A stretch of DNA of 64,000 nt from UMGS1498 sp900552335 (GTDB lineage Bacteria; Bacillota_I; Bacilli_A; RF39; UBA660), in assembly GCA_902477075.1 (NCBI GenBank), contig CABSFU010000002.1, positions 1 to 64,000 of the forward strand, written 5' to 3'. The position numbers and the translations under genes are program-made. Below are positions 35,605 through 45,600 of the stretch, piece after piece. The stretch's first letter is position 1; each line of letters starts with the position of its first letter. The notes beneath the pieces are model-generated. The model was not told where the DNA came from. It did no database searches and saw nothing but the letters and a program-made list of their open reading frames with translations.

Positions 35605-35992
35605 ATGAAGAAAAAAATATTTATATTAATTTTAATAGTAATTTTTATTGTAAGTGCAGGTATACTATTTGTTAAATTTAAGAATTATAAAATATAAAAG
35701 CAAAATACAAAAGGATATAAATCTTGAGCTAAAAAGACATATCTATGTTATAGCGCCTAAATGTTATCCAGCTAATGGTTCTCCTTTATTAACGTGCAAA
35801 GACCTTGATTATAATGGAGGAATGGATAAAGAAAAATTTTTAGATATAGATGTAAAATCACATTGTAAGGCATATATTAAAACAAAATGTGTTGAAATTG
35901 GAAAATGGACTTGGAATATAACAATTAGTTGTAAAGATTATACTGATAAAGAATATATAGATGGGGCAGAAGAATTTGAATCAAAAAAATAA
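35605..35992 (+). pseudogene. Frameshifted small membrane-anchored or secreted protein
   Basis: ATG 35605 encodes a signal-anchor helix (MKKKIFILILIVIFIVSAG) ending at TAA 35695. The overlapping frame continues with KYKSKIQKDINLELKRHIYV and a domain with four Cys residues to 35992. A single small indel around 35680-35700 would rejoin the two parts. Function unknown. Confidence 0.45.
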
Positions 35993-36091
35993 ATATTTAG
36001 AAACAATAAAGATTTTTAACCACCCATTCAACCACCAAAATAGGAGATTTTCATTTTAAAGTTGCAAACTTATATAAACTAAAGTAAATAA

Positions 36092-36116
36092 AAATCCTTT
36101 GAAAAATAAAGGATTT
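36092..36116. terminator. Hairpin between the gene remnants and R3
   Basis: AAATCCTTT pairs with AAAGGATTT; weak T-tract, so terminator activity is uncertain. Confidence 0.4.
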
Positions 36117-36155
36117 AATAACGTAAAATAATTTAGAGTACGTGATTTAAGTTTG

Positions 36156-36270
36156 CCCCCTGAAATTCCCCTCGAGAGAGGGGAATACTTTTGTTTATAA
36201 GGAATTTTTAACTATTTTGGATTTATCTAGATACCACACTAGATACCAAATATTAGTTTTTAGATACTAA
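36156..36270 (+). repeat. att-like repeat R3 (left end of the second element)
   Basis: Core CCCCCTGAA, hairpin ATTCCCCTC/GAGGGGAAT, ATACTTTTGTTTATAAGG, then AGATACCACACT, AGATACCAAA and AGATACTAA. It nearly matches R1 over 110 bp and is immediately followed by the 3' end of the integrase gene on the minus strand, the usual place for attL. Confidence 0.75.
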
Positions 36271-36942
36271 CTTATTATTCCAATCAATATCAGACCATTG
36301 AAGACCTCTTACCTCACCACGACGTAATCCACAATAATATAACATTTCAAACATTGTTTTATCATTTAAACTAGTAGTTCCTGTTATATATTTTTGGAAT
36401 TCTTCAAAAGTGTAAACATCTTTTTCTACTTTCATTTCATTAGGACCTTTAAAGAACTCTATTTTTTTATAAAATTTCATTAGATTGATATCATACATTT
36501 TCATTCCCCAATTAAGAATAATCTTTAAGCACTTTTGAACATCATTTCTAGTAGAACACTTAATAGGTTTATTCCATAAATCTTGTTGGAATTTATGATA
36601 TAAGTTTCCATCCATATTTTTAAATTTAACATTTTCAAAATCAGCAAAATATCTTCTTCTTTTTAAATATTTTTCCATTGTTCTTCTTCGAACTTTATTT
36701 TTTTGAGATTCGATATATTGGTCGATTAGTGTACCAAATGTCATATCCATATCTCCACCAAATTCAACCTTACTATTTAAAAACTCTCTTTCAGCATTCA
36801 TTGCATCTAATTTAGTTTTATATGCTTTAGAAAAACTTTTTTTCCATTTTCCGTTTTTATCTTTTTCATTTCAATAATATTTATATTTACGATCATCTTT
36901 AGTCCATTGATTTTTTGGTAATTTGTATATTTCCATATTCAT
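36253..36942 (-). pseudogene. int: Tyrosine recombinase/integrase, broken
   Basis: From ATG at 36942 (GGAGG at 36945-36949) the product begins MNMEIYKLPKNQWTKDD with an AP2-like DNA-binding start, but codon 24 is TGA (36873-36871). The frame then continues with an Arg/Lys-rich core-binding SAM-like domain (FGTLIDQYIESQKNKVRRRT) and the first catalytic box YYCGLRRGEVRGLQWSDIDW. It stops at the R3 repeat, so the His-x-x-Arg and catalytic Tyr boxes are absent. An intact family member would be about 390 aa. Its position at R3 links it to the att repeats. Confidence 0.85.
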
Positions 36943-37101
36943 TCCTCCTTTCTTACAATAATGTCCGGTATCAAGGACATTATGGATATAGTACTGTCCA
37001 AAAATATTGTCAATACATTTTGACCGAAAAACTAGACATTTAAACAAAAGCGTGGTAAAATTAAATTATCGATAGAAAAAAGGGGAGAAAGAAGTGTTAT
37101 T

Positions 37102-37632
37102 ATGAACTCAGAAGAACTTAAAAATTTAATTGAATCAGCTAGAGAAGCAAAAGGTATTTCACAAAGAGAACTTGCTAAATTAACAGGTATTAGTAGAAGT
37201 ACTTTAAATGATTTAATAAATGGAAAAATAAAAAAAGTAGATATTGATGATCTACGAAAAATTGCTGAAACATTAGATATGTCATTACAGAAATTATTAA
37301 AAGTAGCAGGATATGATGAAATGTCTTTATATTTTCATGCACATAAAAATATAGATAAATATGTTGATAAATCTAGTAAAGACTTAAAAGAATTAATTGA
37401 ACAATATAAAGAATCAGAAACGGATTTATTACAATTTGATTTTACTAAAAGAGAAAAAGCAAGAGAGGCTGGATTTATCATATTTAAGGTAGCAGAGCAT
37501 TTGACATTGCTTAAAGAAGGTAAAAGTGAATACAACTTAGAACAAGCAGTAGAAGAATTAAATAAAGCACAAGAATTACTTAATCCAATTATGGATAAAT
37601 ATGATTATAGTAAATTACCAAAAAGAGATTAA
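37102..37632 (+). CDS. Xre-family HTH regulator
   Basis: Residues 1-66 are a Cro/CI helix-turn-helix (KGISQRELAKLTGISRSTLN, then LINGKIKKVDIDDLRKIAE). The C-terminal 100 residues are helical and charged. It is divergent from the integrase gene with about 160 bp between, the standard layout of an integrative-element regulator. GGGGAGAAAG lies before ATG 37102. A truncated paralogue is at 29011. Confidence 0.88.
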   Translation: MNSEELKNLIESAREAKGISQRELAKLTGISRSTLNDLINGKIKKVDIDDLRKIAETLDMSLQKLLKVAGYDEMSLYFHAHKNIDKYVDKSSKDLKELIEQYKESETDLLQFDFTKREKAREAGFIIFKVAEHLTLLKEGKSEYNLEQAVEELNKAQELLNPIMDKYDYSKLPKRD

Positions 37633-37682
37633 TACTAGTATTTTTAATATCAAAAATATCTAAGTAGTATGAAGGAAAGAAG

Positions 37683-38891
37683 ATGTCTATGCAGAACAAT
37701 AGAAAGTATATAGCAATAATTGCATTTTTAAGAAAATTTATGAGTGTTTTTATTTCATTATTTTTTAATATATATATACTAAAAATAGTTAATAATGATA
37801 TGAATTTTATTTTGAAATATACAGTTTATTCTGTGATTTTAGGTTTTATATTAGAATATTTTGTATTAAAAATAATTAATTCAAAAAATGCAAAATTTAT
37901 TTATAGAATGAGCTTTATATTAAGTGTAATTAATATAATAATTTTAATAGGATTTAAAGAAAATATTGTTAAATACATATATTTGTATAAAACATTAGAT
38001 ACAATGAGAACTATATTTTATGCGGCTCCTTATGAACTTATGATTATAGGGTCTAACAGTAATAAATCAATGAGCAGTTATCTAGCGAATCTAAACATAT
38101 TAGAAAGTATTACTGTAATATTAACACCAATATTTTCGGGATTTGTAATAGAAAAATTTTCGTATAATGTATTATTTATTATATTAGCGTTACAAACATT
38201 ACTAATAATATTAATATCTTTTAAAATAAAAGATTTCACAATACAAGATAATAAAATGAATATAAGAGAATACTGGAGTATTGCAAAAAATAAAAGACAT
38301 ATAAAAAATATTTATAATTGCATGTTTTTTAGAAGAATATCATCGCAGGGTGCAATGACAGAATTATTACCTATAGTTTTATTTTTGAGATTAGGAACAG
38401 AATTTAGTTTTGGAAGTTATAATACTATGTTTGCAGTTATTTCTATAATTTCATTACAAGTGTTGAAAATTGTTAATAAGAAAAATATAAATAAAAAATT
38501 TTACCCATATATGGCAATAATTATTTTTATATCATCCATTTTTGTTATATTCAATTCTAGTTTTATAACATTGTTGATTTATTATATTTTAATGAATTCA
38601 TTTGGAACAATAATTGAATCGGAATCATGTAGTGCAGTATATGCTGCAGTAAAGGTAGATGGTTTAGAAAAATATAGAAAAGAGCATATAATGATATTTA
38701 ATATTTATATGTTGTTTGGGCAAATAATCAGTTATAGTCTCATATTTATTCTGTATAATTATTTTTATAATGTAAATATTTTATCAATAGCAATTTCAAT
38801 ATTAATGTTTTTCTTAATAATTGCTACAGTATATTTAAGAAAAACAGAAAATTTTATGTATAAAAAAAGAAATGAAATTTATAAAAGTTGA
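37683..38891 (+). CDS. MFS-type transporter
   Basis: 402-aa membrane protein with 11-12 predicted helices in two halves separated by a polar loop near residue 185-205 (FKIKDFTIQDNKMNIREYWS). The arrangement resembles major facilitator exporters, although the usual DRxGRR loop is not obvious. Start ATG 37683 follows GAAAGAAG. It pairs with a second exporter-like gene 81 bp downstream. Substrate unknown. Confidence 0.65.
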   Translation: MSMQNNRKYIAIIAFLRKFMSVFISLFFNIYILKIVNNDMNFILKYTVYSVILGFILEYFVLKIINSKNAKFIYRMSFILSVINIIILIGFKENIVKYIYLYKTLDTMRTIFYAAPYELMIIGSNSNKSMSSYLANLNILESITVILTPIFSGFVIEKFSYNVLFIILALQTLLIILISFKIKDFTIQDNKMNIREYWSIAKNKRHIKNIYNCMFFRRISSQGAMTELLPIVLFLRLGTEFSFGSYNTMFAVISIISLQVLKIVNKKNINKKFYPYMAIIIFISSIFVIFNSSFITLLIYYILMNSFGTIIESESCSAVYAAVKVDGLEKYRKEHIMIFNIYMLFGQIISYSLIFILYNYFYNVNILSIAISILMFFLIIATVYLRKTENFMYKKRNEIYKS

Positions 38892-38934
38892 TAAATTAGT
38901 TATTGTTGTAAAAATAGAAAGAAAGGTGTAATAA

Positions 38935-38975
38935 TGAAAAATATAATTATTTTGGGAGTAGTTGAGGTAATATGA
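38935..38975 (+). CDS. 13-codon upstream ORF overlapping the next gene
   Basis: ATG 38935 with GAAAGGTG before it encodes MKNIIILGVVEVI and stops at TGA 38973, overlapping the next ATG (38972) as ATGA. It is either a leader peptide for coupled translation or the remnant of a gene start. Confidence 0.35.
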
Positions 38976-40159
38976 AAAGATTACTAAGAATTAGTTTTGA
39001 TTTATCACTATTATCATTTATACCAATAATATCTTGGTTTTTACTTGGAATAATAGTTGATAAGAATTTAATTAATATATTTACTTTAACCTATCCATTA
39101 CAATTTATATATTATATAATTAAGTCTATATTTTCTACAGGTGCTAATATAAGTAAAGAAAAAGATAAAAATAAAGATGCAGTAATGTCAGGTTTAATAT
39201 TGGGAACTATTGTGTCTATAATTATTTTTACTATAATTCTATTCAATGTAGATAATTATATTAGTTTTATGAATATGAATATAAGTACATATAAAAACTT
39301 TACTATATATTCAATATTACAACTATTCATTTGTTTAGAATTTGCGATGATGCAAGATAAGTTATATTATGAAGAAAAAAATAAATTAGCAAATAAGCAT
39401 TCATTAGTATTTAATTTGTTAAATTTTATATTATTGATTGGAACATCTTTAATAACCAAAAATCAAGTTATTATAATTGCAACAACATTAATTCCATTAG
39501 CAATATATACTTTGTATATTTATATTAAAAATAGTAATAATTTTAAATTTAATATTAATGTATTAAAGTGTATAAAATACGATTCAGTTGAGTTGTTCAA
39601 TAATATTGCATTCTTTTTAATATTTTTATTTGGATTATCTAATGCTTTAGAATATGGAGAAATGTATGCAACTGCTTTGACTTTTATAGCATTAATAACA
39701 GATACACAGTGGGATACTTTTAATGCTATAAAAGAGGCAGCAACAATAGATATTAGTAAAAGAAAATTTAATTATATAGAACATAGAAACAATGCTTATA
39801 AATTATTAGGAATATTATTTGGGACAAGTTTGATGATGTTTGTATTATTATATGAATTTTATGATTTAGATTTTAAAATTACAATGCTATATTTTTCTTT
39901 TGAAATAGTAAATTTCTTAATATATCCAATATATAGAATAAAAACTTGTTATTTACAATTAGAATATTCAGCTTTTAAAATTACATCAAATAAGATAATA
40001 GCATCAATACTTAGAATGTTCATGTCATTATTAAAAACACCATTTTGTACAGGAATAGGACAAGTGTGTTCATCAGTTTATCAATTTATAACAGTTAGTA
40101 TAATGTTTGGTCATAATTTTAAAATTGATAAAACAGGTTGTGTTGTTAAAAAGAAATAA
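38972..40159 (+). CDS. MATE/flippase-like membrane protein
   Basis: 395 aa with about 12 hydrophobic helices in two similar halves. The pattern of short loops and the polar segment SKEKDKNKDAVMSGL between helices 2 and 3 fit the MATE/polysaccharide-exporter superfamily rather than MFS, but key residues are not diagnostic. Its start overlaps a 13-codon upstream ORF. It is probably an exporter carried as cargo of the second element. Confidence 0.55.
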   Translation: MKRLLRISFDLSLLSFIPIISWFLLGIIVDKNLINIFTLTYPLQFIYYIIKSIFSTGANISKEKDKNKDAVMSGLILGTIVSIIIFTIILFNVDNYISFMNMNISTYKNFTIYSILQLFICLEFAMMQDKLYYEEKNKLANKHSLVFNLLNFILLIGTSLITKNQVIIIATTLIPLAIYTLYIYIKNSNNFKFNINVLKCIKYDSVELFNNIAFFLIFLFGLSNALEYGEMYATALTFIALITDTQWDTFNAIKEAATIDISKRKFNYIEHRNNAYKLLGILFGTSLMMFVLLYEFYDLDFKITMLYFSFEIVNFLIYPIYRIKTCYLQLEYSAFKITSNKIIASILRMFMSLLKTPFCTGIGQVCSSVYQFITVSIMFGHNFKIDKTGCVVKKK

Positions 40160-40168
40160 ATATTGAAT

Positions 40169-40231
40169 AATGACACTATGACATTATAAATGAGAGTGGG
40201 GTACTCACAAACAATATGTCATTGTGTCATT
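40169..40231. repeat. Long imperfect inverted repeat
   Basis: AATGACACTATGACAT (from 40169) is complementary to ATGTCATTGTGTCATT (ending 40231) with one mismatch. An inner hairpin GAGTggggtACTC lies in the loop. No strong T-tract follows. It could be a bidirectional terminator, an operator or a MITE remnant. Confidence 0.55.
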
Positions 40232-40255
40232 TAATAATAAAAATAATGAAATATA

Positions 40256-40264
40256 TGATATAAT
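40256..40264 (+). promoter_or_regulatory. Extended -10 promoter of the HEPN-gene leader
   Basis: TGATATAAT without a recognisable -35 box, about 18 bp before the conserved leader hairpin. Confidence 0.5.
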
Positions 40265-40281
40265 AGTATGTATAAAAAGAA

Positions 40282-40349
40282 GCGCTAGTACAGGCTTATG
40301 TTTATAAGTTTTTGTATTGGCGTTTTTTAGTAGTGAGGAAGTGATTGTT
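40282..40349 (+). ncRNA. Conserved structured leader RNA, copy L1 (hairpin plus U-tract before start codon)
   Basis: CGCTAGTACAGGCTTAT (40283-40299) pairs with ATAAG-TTTTTGTATTGGCG (40304-40322) to give a 17-bp stem with a GTTT loop and a 2-nt bulge. Six T residues and AGTAGTGAGGAAGTGATTGTT follow, up to the GTG start codon. The form is that of an attenuator. The same leader precedes an unrelated gene at 46470, with two compensatory base-pair changes near the loop, which supports a selected RNA structure. Confidence 0.75.
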
Positions 40350-41627
40350 GTGATTAAAAGTACTATCGTAAAATGTAATTTTTGTAAAGAAAAAATATTA
40401 TTAAGATTTCAAATTGGATATTTTAACATACCATTTAATTTCAGTTGCCCTAATTGTGAGGTTTCTATTCATGGAATTAAAAAAATCAATGAAAACAATT
40501 TAATTATTAGTAATGCTAAAGAAACATCTGAAGAAATTAATAATGCAAGATTTTATGGTAATTTTTCTACGGAATTTCTTAATAAAAAAGTTTCCAGATG
40601 TAATTGTTTAGAAGATATAATTAACAGTGGAACTAGTCCGTTTTTGAATACAATTATGATGTTTGAAGATTATGAACAATATCAAAATGTTATGGCTAAA
40701 ATGGGTAAATTTCTACGATTTAAAGAAAGTTTTTTGAACAAAATTAAACCATTGTATGAATTGTTTTTTAATCAAAAACTAGATTTGATAGAAAAGCCAT
40801 TATTAGATTTTTCTGAAAATTACATTATCAAAAATGAATTAGATGCTGAAATTGCTTTGCATCAATTAATAACAGTGGGAATGAATTATATTATGCCTCC
40901 TAACACTTTAAAAGATTATACAAATATGGCTAATAAATTAATGTTAGGTAAAGAAATCAATGAGACTGTTAAATTTATTGAATTTATTGAAACAAAAATA
41001 AATACTAAAGAGTTATCAGAAAAAATAATTGAAATATATGATAGATGGATTAATGAATTTGAAAAATATATGTCAGTAATTATTTTAAGTGTTGTAAATA
41101 AAACAGATCAAATTGATAAAGAAATATATGGTATTTCAACTATAAATTTTAAAGACATGAGAACATTTTATGCCGATAGTTATGAATTAATACTAGAGAT
41201 GATTACACTTCCGGTAGGTTTAAATAATATTATAGAAAGAAAAAATTATGATTGTTTTACTACTGATTCAAAAATTAATAATTTTAAAACATTTTTCAAT
41301 AATACAAAGTGTCAAAGGCTTGAAGCTTTAAAGGATGATGAAGAATTTAGTAAATATTTGAATATAAACAATAATGTTCGTAACTCGATAGCACATTTTG
41401 ATTATAAAATAAATAATGAAACGCAATTAATTACATTTTATGATAAGTATAAGAGTAGTGAAAAAATTATAGAAATGTATCTTTTTGATTTTGCTTTGTT
41501 ATGCTATGAGAATATTAAGTTTATTGTATATTTAAATGAGTTATTTTATAATATCAAAAAAATAAGTTATATAAAAAATGGATTAAGACCAAATATAAAT
41601 CCTAATTTTAAAGAAATAAATATATAA
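40350..41627 (+). CDS. Zinc-ribbon protein with C-terminal HEPN-like RNase motif
   Basis: 425 aa. The N-terminus has two Cys pairs, KCNFCKEK and FSCPNCEVS (about residues 9-35), a zinc ribbon. The rest is helical. Near the end RNSIAHFDY (R at about residue 343, H at about 348) is the Rx4H motif of HEPN RNases, in the usual place between the last helices. GTG 40350 is chosen because it aligns with the ATG of the second gene carrying the same leader and has GAGGAA 9 bp upstream; the frame opens at 40317 inside the leader hairpin. Toxin or defence role is inferred. Confidence 0.65.
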   Translation: MIKSTIVKCNFCKEKILLRFQIGYFNIPFNFSCPNCEVSIHGIKKINENNLIISNAKETSEEINNARFYGNFSTEFLNKKVSRCNCLEDIINSGTSPFLNTIMMFEDYEQYQNVMAKMGKFLRFKESFLNKIKPLYELFFNQKLDLIEKPLLDFSENYIIKNELDAEIALHQLITVGMNYIMPPNTLKDYTNMANKLMLGKEINETVKFIEFIETKINTKELSEKIIEIYDRWINEFEKYMSVIILSVVNKTDQIDKEIYGISTINFKDMRTFYADSYELILEMITLPVGLNNIIERKNYDCFTTDSKINNFKTFFNNTKCQRLEALKDDEEFSKYLNINNNVRNSIAHFDYKINNETQLITFYDKYKSSEKIIEMYLFDFALLCYENIKFIVYLNELFYNIKKISYIKNGLRPNINPNFKEINI

Positions 41628-41674
41628 TTAATAGTTGATATAGATAATAATTATTGGAGTAGGAGTTGGTAAAT

Positions 41675-42669
41675 ATGAATTTTACTATAAATGTTGAAAT
41701 GGGTAGATTTAGTATTGTTGAAAGAGAAAAGATAGAAAGAACTTTAAAAGGCAAAAGTTCTATAGATATATTGAGTGATTATATATTATTTGATATTGAA
41801 ACGACTGGATTAGATAGTTCCTATGATGAAGTTATTGAAATTGGTGCGATAAAAGTAAAAGATAATAAAATTGTTTCAAAATTTAATAGTCTTGTAAAAC
41901 CACGAAATGAAATAGATGAGTATATTACTGAACTAACAGGAATAACTAATGAAATGGTTAAGGATGCTCCGACAATAGAAGAAATATTACCAGATTTTAT
42001 GAATTATATTGGTAATGATATACTAATTGGACATAATGTCAATTTTGATATAAATTTTATATATGATAATCTCTATAGAAATAAGTTTGATGTTTTAACA
42101 AATGATTTTATTGATACTATGATAATTTCTAGAAATTTATTACCAGATTTACCACACCATAGATTAATTGATTTGGAAAGATACTTCGAAATAGATACAA
42201 CAAATAATCATAGATCATTAAAAGATTGTGAAATTACAATGAGTATTTATGAACGATTAAAAAATATTGCATTACAAAAGTATGCAAATGTAGAAGAATT
42301 TAAGAATGCATTTGAAAAACATAGAAATCGAACAATATTAAGGGCTAGAGATATTGTTACGAACAATACTGAATTCGATGTTGATAATTTGTTTTATGAT
42401 AAATATGTAGTTATTACTGGTACATTAGAAAAAATGCAAAGAAAAGAAGCAATGCAAATAATAGTCGATTTAGGTGGTCACTGTGTAGATAATGTAACTA
42501 AGAAAACAAATTATTTAATTTTAGAAAATAATGATTATAATCCAATTTTAAGAGGAAAAAAAGTTCTAAATTAATTAAAGCTGAAACATTAAAACTAGAA
42601 GGAAAAGATATTGAAATTATTTCTGAAAATGTTTTTTATGACATCATAGATGATTATGTTGAAATATAA
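41675..42669 (+). pseudogene. DnaQ-like 3'-5' exonuclease with BRCT domain, frameshifted in an A7 tract
   Basis: Residues 35-205 form a DEDDh exonuclease: ILFDIETTGLDS, GHNVNFDINF and HHRLIDLERYF with the later HRSLKDCE. Residues about 245-300 begin a BRCT domain (YVVITGTLEKMQRKEA). At the A7 run (42556-42562) the frame ends as GKKVLN, but the -1 frame continues perfectly (SSKLIKAETLKLEGKDIEII and so on) to TAA 42667, completing the BRCT domain. This is either a one-base deletion or programmed -1 slippage on A-AAA-AAA. ATG 41675 has AGGAG upstream. It resembles the epsilon-like exonucleases with BRCT found near defence genes. Confidence 0.8.
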
Positions 42670-42699
42670 ATTAATTTGTATCGATTGAGAGGTGATAAA

Positions 42700-45600
42700 A
42701 TGAGACCTTCCATTAATGCACTAAAAGGGTATAATTTTCAAGGTTCTATATATTGTTACTTATTGTGTCTAATGGATCTTGAAAGAGAAATAATTGAACT
42801 TGATGCAGAAGTATCTGTGGATAATAATTTTGATGATATTTTTGTAAAAACTTGTAACGATTCTTTTTATTTACAAGTGAAAAATTATAAGGATATTACA
42901 TTTGACAAAATTAAAATAAATGGAAATATGATAGATATTGATGGGTATTCTCCAATTATCATTGAAAATAAAAAAGGATATAACAATAATATTCTTATTA
43001 TAAGAAATTTAGAAATTCCAAAAGAAAAAATTAATTCAAAAATATTTGGGATGAATTGTATTATGTTTGATAATTGCTATATAATTGGTTATTTTGATAA
43101 AGACTATAATCAATTAATTAAATCATTATATGCAAATGAAGAACGATATAATAATATTTTATTAACAGCAGATGAAAAATTGAATACTGGAAATTTTAAT
43201 TTTACTATTCAAGATTTACCACCACTTAATATATTTGAACAAAAATTACAAGAGGAAACAAAAATTATTAGAAATTTTTCACTTAAAAATAAAGATATAT
43301 TATTTATAATTGGTAAACCAGGTGTTGGCAAAAGCCATTTAGTAACAGAATTAGAGGAACAAAATATTATTTCTAATATTATTGTTGAACGATTATGGAT
43401 TTCAGAAAACGACAAAGATAAAAACAATAGATTAAAATATTCTAATTTTATTAGAGATATTAGTTATAATCTTTATAATAAGTCATTAATAGAAGAAGAA
43501 GATTCAATAGTAAAAACATTAAAAGAGAGAAATATTACTCTTGTTGTTGACGGACTAGATCATGTTGAAAACTATAATACAGAGGAATTAGAACTATATT
43601 TTAGTTTTTTTAAAAAGTTTGTCGGAACAAAATTGGTTGTTTTATCTAGACCTTTAAAACATATTATCGAATATGATACAATAGAATTAGATAATTGGGG
43701 TGAACAAGAAAATATGTCTTATTTAGATTATTTAGGAGTATCTGATTATAGTACACAATTGCAAATATATGACATATCAAAAGGATATCCAATTATTACA
43801 TCTTTTTTAGGGAAACATTTCTTATTAAATGGAGAGTTACCAAGAATTGAAGAAGCAACAGATATATTTGATTTTTATGATAAATTAATATCAAAAGGTG
43901 TTGCAGGATTATCATTATTCTTAATAAATAATTCATATTTTAAAATAAAAGAATTGGAAGAATTATTGTCAAAAAGAGAATATAAGGTTTTAAATGAAAT
44001 CATTAATTATTCAGGTTATTTATTTTCAATTCACTATGATAGAGTATATTTAATTCATGATAGTCTAAATACATATTTGAGAATTAAAACTCCTGATTAT
44101 TTGGAAGATAATAAGGATTCTATTGAAAAAATCGAGGAATCAATAAATAATGGAAATTTAAAGTATTTGTCAAGATTAAATAGTATTTCATTAGACAAAG
44201 AAGATAAAGTTAATATTGTTAAAAAATATTGTAATTTTGATTTTATAAATGAATCAATAAATAAAACAATTGATTTTGAAATGATTCAAGATATAATACA
44301 TGAATTTGAAAGTATTATTTATGACAATGGAATGAGTTTTAATTTAAATGAAATGTATGAGTTTATTTTGATAAAAGAATGTACTAACAGAAATCATCAT
44401 GATGGATTTTATCAATTAATAATAGAAAGAATAAAGTATTATATCAAAAATAATTTAATATCATTTGAAAACATATATAGTACAGGATTGCTATATTATG
44501 CATATTCTTGTTTTATAGAAAAAAAATATGATCCTCTATCTACTTTATATTCAACAAGATTTAATGATGCGAATGGAGAAATATCTGACTTTGATGATGT
44601 ATTAGAAAAAAGTTCTAAATATTTTACATTTCTAACAGAAAAAATTGACGTTGAAGAATATTTAAACAATAATATAAAAAATATAGATATTAGTGATAAA
44701 GATGTATTAATAAAAGTCATTAGTTATTTATATATAAATCAATTAGAATATAATAATTATGAAAAAGTGGCGATATATGCGATAAATGAACATGATGATG
44801 AGAAAGCTGAAGAGCTGTTTAAAGAAATATCTTCTAAATATAATATAAGACCATTTATGGCAAAATCTGGAATTTATAAATTAAAAGATTATTTGTTTTC
44901 ATTGGGAATTGATAATGGCGATAATTATTATAAGAACAAAAGTTTAAAAGAAATTATAAACGATAAAGCAATAAATGGTTCGTTTTATGTAAATGATTAT
45001 ATTTGTAATTATATTAGACTTGCAATATTTGAAAACAGAATCATAGATATTAAATCAGTAGGATTATATTATTTTATGTATTACAATAGAAAAGACTATT
45101 CGTTATATAAACTTCCATTATCATTACTTATTTTTTATAGAAAAAAATATATTAGTTTAGATGAATGTATTGAAATACTAGATAAGTCAATGGAAATGTC
45201 TGAAAAAGGAATTCGTACGATTATGACAGATTTTTATAATTTTCTTAGTAATGAAGAGTTTGAATTAGCAAAACAATTTTGGAATGATAAAATTATATTA
45301 ACAGATTTAGATGTTAATAAAATAGATTTGTTGAGTGAAGACATAGTTATAAATTATTTTATGAAACATATCATTGGATATCATATTCATAGTAAAAATA
45401 TTGACTATAATGATTTGTACAATTTATTAGAAAGTAAATATTCAAAAAAAGTAATAAAAATATTAAATTATTATAATTTTCAAATTGATTCAATTAATGT
45501 GGATGATTTTGATTTTGATAATTATGAAAAAAAAGATAGTTATACTCCTAAACCTTTTGAGGAAAGAGATTATATAATTAAAAATGATTCAGAAAAGTTA

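Noticed and set aside
36871..36873. TGA in the integrase taken as evidence for a TGA=Trp code
   Set aside because: Natural genes in the window end in TGA (for example 31870, 56807, 59430) and their Trp codons are TGG, so TGA is a stop here.
40282..40349. Leader L1 read as a classic type III antitoxin
   Set aside because: Only one hairpin unit is present and there are no tandem short repeats, so the type III label is not justified; kept as an analogy.
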